Source: JAJYTI01 sp035302145
Lineage (GTDB): Bacteria > Bacteroidota > Bacteroidia > Flavobacteriales > Flavobacteriaceae
Assembly: GCA_035302145.1 (NCBI GenBank)
Contig: DATGSX010000032.1
Location: 1 to 24,491, forward strand
DNA: 24,491 nt
Reading direction: 5' to 3'
This document shows, one piece after another, positions 1-7,718 of this stretch. Both the position numbers and the translations under genes were made by a program. Each line of letters starts with the position of its first letter. Position 1 is the stretch's first letter. The notes under the pieces are model-generated. The model was not told the origin of the DNA. It saw nothing but the letters and a program-made list of their open reading frames with translations, and did no database searches.

Positions 1-456
1 TTAGTGGAAAACTATAATGTTAATCCGGAAAACGTTGGAATATATGGTGGTTCTTATGGTGGCTTTATAAGTTTAATGGCTCTATTCACCGAGCAAGAGG
101 TGTTCGCAGCTGGTGCAGGACTACGCTCTGTAACCGATTGGGCGCACTATAATCACGGATATACATCCAATATTTTAAACCAGCCATATGACGATCCAAT
201 TGCTTACGAAAGAAGCTCACCAATTAATTTTGCTGATGGCTTGGAAGGAGCTTTACTAATGTGTCATGGCATGATCGATGTAAATGTTCAGTTTCAAGAT
301 ATCGTTAGATTATCACAACGTCTGATAGAATTAGAAAAAGACAATTGGGAACTAGCCGTTTATCCATTAGAAGATCATGGTTTTGTACATACTACTAGCT
401 GGATAGACGAGTATAAACGTATTTTAAAGTTGTTCGAAAATAACTTGAAGAAGTAA
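1..456 (+). CDS. S9-family (DPP4/prolyl oligopeptidase-like) serine peptidase, C-terminal part
   Basis: This is the C-terminal catalytic end of an alpha/beta-hydrolase serine peptidase of family S9, which cleaves peptides and is usually exported in Bacteroidota. The reading frame is open from base 1, so the 5' part lies outside the window; the GTG at 4 is an internal codon, not a start. All three catalytic residues are visible: the nucleophile Ser in GIYGGSYGGF (codon 52-54), the Asp in HGMIDVNVQ (codon 277-279) and the His in EDHGF (codon 376-378). About 151 residues are present, compared with roughly 700 or more for full-length S9B enzymes, so the N-terminal beta-propeller is missing only because of the window edge. 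The gene ends normally with TAA and is followed 39 bases later by the left end of an insertion sequence. The family call is firm; the exact substrate class (DPP IV-like or another S9 subfamily) cannot be decided from this fragment. Confidence 0.9.
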   Translation, partial: LVENYNVNPENVGIYGGSYGGFISLMALFTEQEVFAAGAGLRSVTDWAHYNHGYTSNILNQPYDDPIAYERSSPINFADGLEGALLMCHGMIDVNVQFQDIVRLSQRLIELEKDNWELAVYPLEDHGFVHTTSWIDEYKRILKLFENNLKK

Positions 457-495
457 GATAGAGCAATATTTATAAAATAAGCATAATGAAAGGGT

Positions 496-529
496 TGTAG
501 CTGTCTCATAACCGAGGCAGCTACTTTTT
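496..529 (+). repeat. Left inverted repeat of the IS, also a terminator-like hairpin
   Basis: Bases 497-507 (GTAGCTGTCTC) pair with 514-524 (GAGGCAGCTAC), giving an 11-pair stem with one G-T wobble and a 6-base loop. The stem is followed directly by TTTTTGTTTTTT on the plus strand. This has the form of an intrinsic terminator that would stop transcription entering the element from the S9 peptidase gene. On the minus strand the hairpin lacks a T run, so it should work only inwards. Confidence 0.65.
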
Positions 530-611
530 GTTTTTTGAGCATAATTATTAAGGTAAACTCATGGTGTAGTTGCTGATGTTTATTATATTTATACAACTGA
601 ATATCAGCGCT

Positions 612-2150
612 ATGAGACCTAAATTTCAAGAATATAATCAACAGCAAAATTGGTTATTTCCTCCCTCAATTGAAGAGTTAATTCCTAAAAATCACCCCGT
701 TCGAATCGTCAATGGAGTAATTGAACAATTAGATTTAAAACTACTTACTGAAGTTTATGCCAAAGAAGGCCGCCCAAGCTATCATCCCAAAATGATGCTT
801 AAGGTAATGGTATATGCTTACATGGATAATATTTATTCTAGTAGAAAGATAGAGAAAGCTATGCGAGAGAATATTAATTTTATGTGGCTTTCGGCGCAAC
901 AAGTAGTAGATCATAATACCCTTGCACGCTTTAGAAGCAACCGCTTAAAAGATGTTTTCAAAGATATTTTTAAACAAGTGGTAATGCTTTTAGCGGAGGA
1001 AGGTTTGGTGAAATTAAAAGAAGTGTATACCGATGGCACCAAGATAGAATCTGTAGCAGGACGCTATACTTTTGTATGGGGTAAATCGATAAAGAATTAT
1101 AAAGAGAATATGGAAAGCACCTTGGAACAGATGTGGGAATACGCACAATCTATTACTGATGATGAAGATGATCCCGATCCTGACCCACCAAGCTTTAAAA
1201 AAATCTCTCCCGAAAAAATTGAAAAGACAGTTGAGAAGATTGAGCAGAAAATAAAGAACAATCCTAAGGCTTCTTCCAAAGCTAAGGCAAAACTGCGTTA
1301 TATTAAAAAGAACTATTCTACTAATCTTAAAAGATATCAAGAACAAGAAAAGATTTTAGGTCAAAGAAGCAGTTATAGCAAGACCGATACAGATGCTACT
1401 TTTATGCGAATGAAGGACGACCACATGAGAAATGGACAGTTAAAGCCAGCTTACAATGTTCAAATTAGCACCGAGAACCAAATCATTGTCCATTACACCC
1501 TTCATCAAAAGACCAATGACATCCATACTTTAAAGCCTCACCTAGATAGTTTTGAATACTTATATGAAAATCTTCCAGAAGTTCTAACAGCCGATGCTGG
1601 TTATGGTAGTGAGGAAAATTATGAATATTTAGAAAGTAAAGGCATAGAAACTTATGTAAAATACAACACCTTCGATAAGGAGGAAGGTCTTACCAAACAA
1701 AGGAAAGATAAACGAGAAGGTTTTAGACGAGATGATTTACATTACAATAAAGAACAAGATTTTTATGTTTGTCCGATGGGACAGCGAATGGAAAAAATAG
1801 CTGAATTTTCTTCCAGGACAAAATCAGGATATAGGCAACAAAATAGTGTATATCAAGCGCAGAACTGTGAAGGCTGTCCGTTAAGAGTCTTGTGTTTTAA
1901 AGGAAAGAATAATCGGCGTGTTCAACGAAATCACAATCTTGAACGGCATAAACACCGAATCAGAGAAAATCTTCTTAGTGATATAGGTGAAATATATAGG
2001 AAAAAACGATCGGTTGATGTGGAACCAGTGTTTGGTCATATCAAATACAATCGAAACTTCAATCGATTTACCCATCGAGGTCTTGAAAAAGTAGAAATTG
2101 AGTTCGGATTACATGCTTTAGCCAATAATCTAAAGAAAATGAGTGCATAA
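612..2150 (+). CDS. IS1182-family DDE transposase
   Basis: This 512-residue transposase catalyses strand cutting and joining of the surrounding insertion sequence. The N-terminal part (about residues 1-115) is a DUF772-type DNA-binding domain, including PSYHPKMMLKVMVYAY and SRKIEKAMREN. The catalytic triad is complete: D141 in YTDGTKIES, D328 in TADAGYGS and E471 in VDVEPVFGH. A lysine-rich, probably coiled insert with an acidic DDEDDPDPDP stretch separates the N-terminal domain from the second Asp. A cysteine cluster, C-P-M-G then CEGCPLRVLC, precedes the C-terminal DDE part, as is usual for this family. I chose ATG 612 (MRPKFQEY) over an in-frame ATG at 570, because the extra 14 residues (MLMFIIFIQ...) are hydrophobic and unlike the family start. 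No frameshift or stop is present, so the protein looks functional. Confidence 0.92.
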   Translation: MRPKFQEYNQQQNWLFPPSIEELIPKNHPVRIVNGVIEQLDLKLLTEVYAKEGRPSYHPKMMLKVMVYAYMDNIYSSRKIEKAMRENINFMWLSAQQVVDHNTLARFRSNRLKDVFKDIFKQVVMLLAEEGLVKLKEVYTDGTKIESVAGRYTFVWGKSIKNYKENMESTLEQMWEYAQSITDDEDDPDPDPPSFKKISPEKIEKTVEKIEQKIKNNPKASSKAKAKLRYIKKNYSTNLKRYQEQEKILGQRSSYSKTDTDATFMRMKDDHMRNGQLKPAYNVQISTENQIIVHYTLHQKTNDIHTLKPHLDSFEYLYENLPEVLTADAGYGSEENYEYLESKGIETYVKYNTFDKEEGLTKQRKDKREGFRRDDLHYNKEQDFYVCPMGQRMEKIAEFSSRTKSGYRQQNSVYQAQNCEGCPLRVLCFKGKNNRRVQRNHNLERHKHRIRENLLSDIGEIYRKKRSVDVEPVFGHIKYNRNFNRFTHRGLEKVEIEFGLHALANNLKKMSA

Positions 2151-2215
2151 AAGAGGGATGACTCTCCTTTTTTTCTAAATCAATAAAAAACAACCTTCTT
2201 TTACTATACTAAACT

Positions 2216-2258
2216 AAAAAAGTAGCCGCACCAGAATTTTGCTTCTGAGACGGCTACA
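2216..2258 (-). repeat. Right inverted repeat of the IS, also a bidirectional terminator-like hairpin
   Basis: GTAGCCG (2222-2228) pairs exactly with CGGCTAC (2251-2257), and CAGAA (2232-2236) pairs with TTCTG (2243-2247) further in. On the minus strand the stem is followed by six T (2221-2216), and on the plus strand by ATTTTTT. It could therefore act as an intrinsic terminator in both directions: for the minus-strand hemolysin III gene running into the element, and for the transposase running out. Confidence 0.65.
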
Positions 2259-2383
2259 TTTTTTATCTTCTATTATCATTAAAGTATTAAGCAATTATTC
2301 CAATTTAGTTTAATAGGGCGTTGGTTACTCAAATGGTTATTATTTAAATGAGGATGTTTCTGCATTATTTCAAAGTAAAAATA
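2259..2383. other. Non-coding flank to the right of the IS, with a possible gene remnant
   Basis: There is no complete gene between the IS right end and the stop codon of the minus-strand hemolysin III gene. On the plus strand, 2317-2397 is a 26-codon open stretch without a start codon, preceded by stop codons. Its translation looks protein-like (GVGYSNGYYLNEDV and onward to TAA at 2395-2397). It may be the tail of a decayed gene or chance; see the findings. Confidence 0.3.
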
Positions 2384-3022
2384 TTACTGTGTTGTAAGTA
2401 CATAAAAGTAGATAGAATGAAAATGACAATAACTCCCTGCTAGAACAAACATGTGAAAGGTGGCATGGTTGTATTTAACTCTTTTAAGGCTATATAAAAT
2501 AGCACCAATAGTATAAGATATTCCGCCAGCCATAAGCCAGTACAAACCATCTAATGCTATATTATTTATTAATGGTTTAATTACAAATACTATCATCCAT
2601 CCCATAAGCACATATAAAATGGTGGATATGGTATCGTATTTTCCCGTAAAGAATAGTTTTAAAATAATTCCTACCAAAGCAAAAGTCCAAACGATAATAA
2701 AAAGAGGTTTCCCAGTAGAATCAGGTAGGGAAATTAAGGCGAAAGGAGTATAGGTTCCTGCGATAAGGACAAAAATAGCAGCATGGTCAAAAATTTGAAA
2801 CCTTTTCCTTAACGTTCCATGCTTAGCGCTATGGAATAAAGTTGAGGCGGCGTAAAGGACAATCAAACTCATACCGTAAATAGTTACGCTTAGGACGCTT
2901 TGGGAATTTCCATAGGTGTTTGCTTTCTTAATTAATAAAACCAAGGCAACAATGCTCAGTAGAAATCCTATAGCATGAGAAATAACATTTATTCTTTCTT
3001 CTTTGGATGAGTATACTTTCAT
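2384..3022 (-). CDS. Hemolysin III / PAQR-family membrane protein
   Basis: The 212-residue product is a seven-helix integral membrane protein of the HlyIII (YqfA, PAQR-related) family. Bacterial members have a predicted metal site like that of the adiponectin receptors; their physiological role is poorly known, and the name hemolysin comes from one Bacillus protein. Family motifs are all present: ISHAIGF (H16), STLFH (H64), DHAAIFVLIAGTYTP (D79, H80) and, at the C terminus, H186, H190 and VLAGSYCHFH (H200, H202), the last giving the usual metal ligands. Length is typical of the family (about 210-220). I chose ATG 3022 (MKVYSSKEER) because the 34 residues available upstream in frame are unlike any family N terminus. 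The gene stands alone, 341 bases after sbcC, and would terminate at the right-end hairpin of the insertion sequence. Confidence 0.9.
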   Translation of the reverse strand: MKVYSSKEERINVISHAIGFLLSIVALVLLIKKANTYGNSQSVLSVTIYGMSLIVLYAASTLFHSAKHGTLRKRFQIFDHAAIFVLIAGTYTPFALISLPDSTGKPLFIIVWTFALVGIILKLFFTGKYDTISTILYVLMGWMIVFVIKPLINNIALDGLYWLMAGGISYTIGAILYSLKRVKYNHATFHMFVLAGSYCHFHSIYFYVLTTQ

Positions 3023-3363
3023 AATAATAAGATTAATCTGTGTTGCATTTAGGCGCTTCAACCAACAGCAATCAACGTATAAACAAATTAGCGAAAATTC
3101 TAATTCGTAATTAAAATCAATCACTAAATCAACAAGTTCCTTCCACTAGAAGTGGACAATCGATAAACATGGAGTTACAATCTCAGAGTATAAAACTCAG
3201 ACTGTAAAACGCTAACCTAGCGAGCCAGCGAGTGACTGGACGGCTACTTGCTCAGTAAAGCTTATTACTTAAGAGTAATCTGTATTTAAGCCACCAGAAG
3301 TCTATAATTCAGTGCGTTAGCAAATATTCGAATGCAAAAATAAAACTAGTTGCCAGGCATCAA
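3023..3363. other. 341-base intergenic region with several small hairpins
   Basis: I see no gene here on either strand. The region holds three short perfect hairpins: TCCACT/AGTGGA (3142-3147 with 3151-3156, loop AGA), CGCTA/TAGCG (3210-3214 with 3218-3222, loop ACC) and CCAG/CTGG (3225-3228 with 3236-3239). It also has a local GC-rich patch at about 3205-3245. Read on the minus strand, the CGCTA hairpin is followed by TTTTAC and could be a weak terminator for sbcC. The minus-strand promoter for the hemolysin III homologue should also lie here, but I find no clear TAnnTTTG element for it. Confidence 0.35.
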
Positions 3364-6300
3364 TTACCCACCTACAATCTCCATTTTACTATAACCTTTC
3401 CCGTCTTGAGTAAGTTGTATTTGTGTGGCAATTCGTTCTTTTACTGAGTCTACGTGGCTGATGATTCCGATAATTTTGGAGGATTCTATTTGCAAACGTT
3501 CTAGGGTATCTAGTGTTTGGTCAAGAGATTCTGCGTCTAGGGTTCCAAAACCTTCGTCTATAAACATGCTTTCTATTTGTACGTTTTTTGCTGCTAAATC
3601 TGATAGTGCAAGGGCTAATGCCAAACTTGCCATAAAAGTTTCACCACCAGATAACGTGCTTATAGCTCGTCGTTGATTCCCCATGTCTTGGTCTATTACC
3701 ATTAGGCCATCGCCTTCTCCTTCCTTTGGTTTATCCATTTTATAACGCTTGTTTAAGCTATCTAGACGTTTATTGGCTAAGTGGAGAAGATGGGTCAAGG
3801 TCATGTCTTGTGCGTAATCGTTAAACCTGTTACCTGTGGCATCTCCGATTAAACTGTTGAGCATTTTCCAAGGTTTTGCCTCTTTTGATAAGATAGCTAG
3901 CTTTTTTTCAATTACTTCGATTTCGTTTTTCAATCGTGCTTGATTTCGCAAGTAGAACGCTACTTCTTTTTCTTGCGATTTGAGTTTTTCTAACTCTTCT
4001 TCCTTGCTATTTAAGTCTTTGCGAACTTGATCTTTATTATCTAACGAAACAGATTCTTTTAACTTCAAGATTTCCTTTTGCTGTAACTCCAATTGCGTTG
4101 TTGCTATCTGAATTTTCTGTTGCAAGGTGCTATGCTGCTTATCATAGGCTAGATAAACATTGTCTTTTAAGCGAATTTTTATAGCAGCTTCTATACTTTC
4201 TACACCAATCGTTTTAAGCTCAGTTACCAAATTCTTAGCGGTTTGCTTTAAACTAGATTGCGTTTTGTTTACTTCTTCTATAAGGCTTTGCTCTTGGTCT
4301 ATTTTCACTCGCCATGTACTTCTATTTTGTTGGAAATCTTCTCGAATCTTATGATAAACTTCTTTAAAATTCTCTCCAGTATATAGCATATTTTTCTCTG
4401 TATTTAGCTCTTTTCCTTGTTTGGATAATGCTACCATCTTTTTTGCTACAGGTAGAAGTTCGGTAAGAATTTGTAGTTGCTTCTTTAAACCTAAGGCATT
4501 TTGCAAATGTTTAAATTTCGCTTCTTGTAAAGCTATGTTTTTAGCGAAATCGAAATTCACTGGATCTTCGGTGATTTGCTGATATTGCTTTTTGAAATCC
4601 TTATCTAATTGCTCTAGTTTAGCGAGGGTTTCTTTCTTTGCTTTTTCGTCGTTTGCTATTTGAGTCGCTATATTTTCTCTATCACTTTTGCTTTTAAGTT
4701 GTTTTTCAATTGCTTTATCATATTCTGACTTAGCTGCTTTCAAGGCTTCTTCTAATTCAGAAGGTGGCGTTGGTGTATGTAGTGCAAAAGGATGTTCTAA
4801 AGAGCCACAAAGTGGGCAAGCTTCCCCTTCTTTTAATCGGTTTCTGTGCTCTTCTAAGCTTTGTGTCAATACCGCATTTTGCTTCTCTAAATCTAGTTTT
4901 TCAAAGTTGGCTAAAGCAAGTTTCACTTGTGTGTCCAAAAGCTTTTGCTGTCCATCTAACTCAGTTAACTTCTTCTTTGAAGTCTCAATCTGCTTCCTGC
5001 TATTCTTTTCATTGGCGTGCAAATTTTGGATGTTTTGCGCTACCAGTTGAGCTTGACGGAGATTTATTATTTTATTGCTGAAATGTTCAACCGATTGTTC
5101 GGTTAAATCTTTTGAAGCAATAGCTACTTTTAAAAGTAAGTGATTATACTTGCTCTTTGTTTCTTCTATACTACTTTCTACATCTGAAGCAAAGGTTTCA
5201 TTTTTAGTTTCGAACCTAATTTGTGGTTCAAAGTTCCTTATTAACCCATTTGCCGTTGCCTGTTCTTCACGGTATTCACTTCGCAATTCTAAAACTTGTT
5301 TTTCTAGTTGTTCATATTTACCATAAAATACATCTAGATCGGCTATAGCGTTTGTTTCAGTGACTTCGGTTTTAACGATTTTGGCTATGTTGTCGCAGAG
5401 CTGTTGGTTAGTTGCTGCTAAGCTTTGTTTTTCCTGAACTAACTTATTTTTTTGTTCTTCTAATCTTTTTAAGTGGTTTGCTGTCTGTTCCCAAGTTTGA
5501 ATGTCAGACAAATAGGGTAGGAGCTTTTTATGTTCTTGCCAAAGCTTTCCTTCTTGTGCCATAAACTTTTTTAACGCCTCGCTAGAAGCTGTTAGCTCTG
5601 CGTGTGTTTTCTTTGATTCAGCTTGTTTCTTTAAAAGAATATCAATTTGTTTGTTTTGTTCTTTTAATACGTCTACCTGAGCCACTAGCTTTTTCAACTG
5701 TTTTTGCAATTGGATTTCTTCGGCACTTTTAGCTTGTACTTCTTCTTTTGGCTTTTGTTCGTCTTTTTTGCTTTGTAAGACCACTTCTAACTCTTCCGAT
5801 TTTTTCCCGTGGCTTCTAAACTTTTGCCAAACAGCCATTCCTATTTTTCTATATATTCCAGAGCCAGTTATTTTTTCTAAAAGATCGCCACGTTCTTTTT
5901 TTGGTGCTTTTAAGAATTCGGCAAACTCTCCTTGAGCTAGAATGACAGATTTGTTAAACTGATCGTAGCTTAACCCGATGCGTTCTTCGTTGGCTTTAGG
6001 AATGGCTCCTTTATTGTAATTTAATGCTTTGTCGGTTTCTACATCATACAGATACATGTCGTAATCACGTAAATTTCCAGTACGAGCGGTAGTAATATGC
6101 CACTCAGATCGGAAAATTCCTTGTTTACATGCATAGGTTACCTTGGCATAGGCCTCTTCTTGTCCGCGAGTCAAGATAGCTCCACCTGTATCTACGCCAG
6201 TTCTAGATACCCTTCCCATTCGTGGAGTGGTATTGTATAAAGCCAAGGATATTGCATCTAGAATACTACTTTTTCCGCTACCGGTTGCTCCGGTTATAAC

Positions 6301-6399
6301 AAAAAGGGGGGAGAAGGTAAACGGTTCTTTGGTGAAATCGATTTTATGTTCTCCAGAAAGTGAATGGATATTTTTAAAAGCAACTTTTAATATGCGCAT
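3364..6399 (-). CDS. sbcC: SbcC, ATPase subunit of the SbcCD (Rad50/Mre11-type) nuclease
   Basis: This 1011-residue SMC-like ATPase forms a complex with SbcD that opens and degrades hairpins, cruciforms and protein-blocked DNA ends. Visible in order: a Walker A motif GATGSGKSS (about residues 37-45); the Q-loop region SVILAQGEFAEFLK (Q156); a long coiled coil rich in K, E and Q; the zinc hook CPLC at 528-531 (SLEHPF follows), which joins two SbcC molecules at the coil apex; a second coiled coil; the ABC signature LSGGETF (about residue 915); and Walker B with D-loop, MFIDEGFGTLDAESL. All catalytic elements are intact and the length is normal for the family. The start codon lies 3 bases after the sbcD stop codon, so the two are co-transcribed and probably translationally linked. 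Confidence 0.97.
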   Translation of the reverse strand: MRILKVAFKNIHSLSGEHKIDFTKEPFTFSPLFVITGATGSGKSSILDAISLALYNTTPRMGRVSRTGVDTGGAILTRGQEEAYAKVTYACKQGIFRSEWHITTARTGNLRDYDMYLYDVETDKALNYNKGAIPKANEERIGLSYDQFNKSVILAQGEFAEFLKAPKKERGDLLEKITGSGIYRKIGMAVWQKFRSHGKKSEELEVVLQSKKDEQKPKEEVQAKSAEEIQLQKQLKKLVAQVDVLKEQNKQIDILLKKQAESKKTHAELTASSEALKKFMAQEGKLWQEHKKLLPYLSDIQTWEQTANHLKRLEEQKNKLVQEKQSLAATNQQLCDNIAKIVKTEVTETNAIADLDVFYGKYEQLEKQVLELRSEYREEQATANGLIRNFEPQIRFETKNETFASDVESSIEETKSKYNHLLLKVAIASKDLTEQSVEHFSNKIINLRQAQLVAQNIQNLHANEKNSRKQIETSKKKLTELDGQQKLLDTQVKLALANFEKLDLEKQNAVLTQSLEEHRNRLKEGEACPLCGSLEHPFALHTPTPPSELEEALKAAKSEYDKAIEKQLKSKSDRENIATQIANDEKAKKETLAKLEQLDKDFKKQYQQITEDPVNFDFAKNIALQEAKFKHLQNALGLKKQLQILTELLPVAKKMVALSKQGKELNTEKNMLYTGENFKEVYHKIREDFQQNRSTWRVKIDQEQSLIEEVNKTQSSLKQTAKNLVTELKTIGVESIEAAIKIRLKDNVYLAYDKQHSTLQQKIQIATTQLELQQKEILKLKESVSLDNKDQVRKDLNSKEEELEKLKSQEKEVAFYLRNQARLKNEIEVIEKKLAILSKEAKPWKMLNSLIGDATGNRFNDYAQDMTLTHLLHLANKRLDSLNKRYKMDKPKEGEGDGLMVIDQDMGNQRRAISTLSGGETFMASLALALALSDLAAKNVQIESMFIDEGFGTLDAESLDQTLDTLERLQIESSKIIGIISHVDSVKERIATQIQLTQDGKGYSKMEIVGG

Positions 6400-6402
6400 A
6401 GT

Positions 6403-7605
6403 TTAGGATTCTAGGGATTCTAAAATTTCATGAAAGGAGGCAAGCATCATATTTTTTGATTCTTCGTCCATGTCTTGTTGATCTAGCAAGCTAGTAAAAA
6501 CGTCTTTTGGGGTTAGGTCTTCCAAAGTATGCTGTGTACCCATTACTTCGCTTAACGTATCGAGGGTGTCGGTAAAGCGCACTCGATCTTTTACGATGAT
6601 AAAACCTTCCTTATCAAAAGCTTCTATATAAGCTTGAAACCTTAGAGTTTTTTGTGGGCTATGTTGTTCTTCTACCAATTCAACTTCGAGTAAACTTGGT
6701 AAATCTGAGTGATTTTCTAAAGCTTCCAATTTCTCTTCAATTTCCTCCATGTTTCCTTGAATTAGTAATAATTTTCTAATACTTGGTATAGAGATGCTTT
6801 TAGGATCCCAACCTACTTCTGTATCGATAAGTAGAACGCGTTTGTTATCGGTTCGCTCGCTAAAAGATAGGGCTAGGGGAGAGCCTGAATAATAGGTTGG
6901 TATATTCGAGCTTACTTTTTGTGGCTTGTGGATATGTCCCAAAGCGACATACGAAAAATAACTATCAAAATTAAAGGCATTAAACATCGCGTTGTTTCCT
7001 ATTTGAATGTCACGTTCGCTCTCAGATGTTGTAACCCCAGCAGCAAATAGATGTCCCATTGCAATACAAGGAATTTCTGGATATTTGGCTGCTGCTGTCT
7101 CTGCAGCTTGTTTATATATATTCGCAATTCCAGTTCGCATAGCCTCTAATCTTTCCTCATACGAACTACTTTGTGTAGCGGTGTGTAAATTAGAGTCACG
7201 TAAATAGGGGATGGCGGCAACAATATATTTTATTTCACCATTTTTATAAAGTGGAATTAAACAATCTTCCATCTTTTCTGGCAAAGCACCTATTACATGG
7301 ACGTTTAAAGACTTGAGTAATTCTTTAGGTGCGTTTAACATAGATGGGGAATCATGATTTCCGCCGGTTACAATTATAGTGCATCCTAATTTGTGTAAAC
7401 TTACCAACGCATCAAAATACTGTTGTCTCGCTTCTGCTGAGGGATTGGCAAGATCAAAGATGTCACCAGAAATCACGACAACATCAATATTCTCATTGTC
7501 TACTAATTGGCAGAACCAATCAATAAAAATGGCGAAATCTGGATAAAGGCTATGCTTATGTAATTTTTTCCCGATATGCCAATCAGCAGTATGTAGTATT
7601 TTCAT
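6403..7605 (-). CDS. sbcD: SbcD, nuclease subunit of SbcCD
   Basis: This 400-residue Mre11-type metallophosphoesterase is the nuclease of the SbcCD complex (manganese-dependent exonuclease and hairpin endonuclease). The five phosphoesterase motifs are visible: ILHTADWHIG (D8, H10), SGDIFD (D48), GGNHDSP (N83, H84), the His of AMGHLFAAG, and GHIHKPQ. The C-terminal part is the usual SbcD capping domain. I chose ATG 7605 (MKILHTADWHIG) because every family member starts directly at this motif; the nine additional codons in frame upstream are not conserved-looking. It is the first gene of a two-gene minus-strand operon with sbcC, 3 bases apart, and is divergent from the SMR exporter gene. Confidence 0.97.
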   Translation of the reverse strand: MKILHTADWHIGKKLHKHSLYPDFAIFIDWFCQLVDNENIDVVVISGDIFDLANPSAEARQQYFDALVSLHKLGCTIIVTGGNHDSPSMLNAPKELLKSLNVHVIGALPEKMEDCLIPLYKNGEIKYIVAAIPYLRDSNLHTATQSSSYEERLEAMRTGIANIYKQAAETAAAKYPEIPCIAMGHLFAAGVTTSESERDIQIGNNAMFNAFNFDSYFSYVALGHIHKPQKVSSNIPTYYSGSPLALSFSERTDNKRVLLIDTEVGWDPKSISIPSIRKLLLIQGNMEEIEEKLEALENHSDLPSLLEVELVEEQHSPQKTLRFQAYIEAFDKEGFIIVKDRVRFTDTLDTLSEVMGTQHTLEDLTPKDVFTSLLDQQDMDEESKNMMLASFHEILESLES

Positions 7606-7629
7606 GGTGGAGGTGTTTTTTAGTGAAAT

Positions 7630-7665
7630 CAAAAATAGGAAGAATTACCAATATTATTAGGACAA
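7630..7665 (-). promoter_or_regulatory. Candidate sbcD promoter
   Basis: Read on the minus strand, 7637-7630 is TATTTTTG, a full match to the Bacteroidota -7 element TAnnTTTG, and it would start transcription about 15-20 bases before the sbcD ATG. The nearest TTG upstream is at 7665-7663, with a 25-base spacer. This is slightly longer than the usual 17-23, so the -33 half is weak. Confidence 0.4.
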
Positions 7666-7718
7666 CTTTCATTTACGGATATTTTACGTTATTTTGTCGG
7701 TTCAATAAACATAAAATT

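Larger units (their letters stand above)
496..2258 (+). mobile_element. IS1182-family insertion sequence, apparently complete
   Basis: The element is bounded by imperfect inverted repeats. The left end TGTAGCTGTCTCA (496-508) matches the reverse complement of the right end, TGTAGCCGTCTCA (2258-2246), at 12 of 13 positions. A second matching block, GCAGCTACTTTTT against GCGGCTACTTTTT, lies further in at both ends. Between them is one full-length transposase gene with all three catalytic acidic residues. The element is about 1.76 kb, a usual size for IS1182-type elements with one transposase. I could not find a convincing target-site duplication: the left flank reads GAAAGGGT and the right flank TTTTTTATC, so the exact ends are uncertain by a few bases. 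The insertion lies between two convergent genes, the S9 peptidase and the hemolysin III homologue, and interrupts neither. Confidence 0.8.

Noticed and set aside
1..456. S9 peptidase as a pseudogene truncated at its start
   Set aside because: The frame is open to base 1 and the catalytic residues are intact; the loss is the window edge, not a mutation.
375..647. Open frame on the minus strand across the S9 gene end and IS left end
   Set aside because: It overlaps the coding end of the peptidase and the IS terminal repeat, and its translation is low-complexity and unlike any protein.
488..2266. Target-site duplication around the IS
   Set aside because: The flanking bases on the two sides do not match for any length worth reporting; the boundaries were set from the inverted repeats alone.
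3205..3245. tRNA or tRNA fragment in the GC-rich patch between sbcC and the hemolysin III homologue
   Set aside because: The stems are only 4-5 pairs, no T-loop or anticodon arrangement is present, and no acceptor stem can be formed.
4688..5081. Two overlapping plus-strand open frames inside sbcC
   Set aside because: They are antisense to the coiled-coil and zinc-hook part of sbcC; the Ser/Cys/Phe-rich translations are the shadow of a Lys/Glu/Gln-rich coding strand.
7606..7718. Guanidine riboswitch in front of the SMR exporter gene
   Set aside because: ACGG and ACGT occur in the leader, but they are not in the loops of hairpins as the small guanidine riboswitches require, and no larger folded element is visible.
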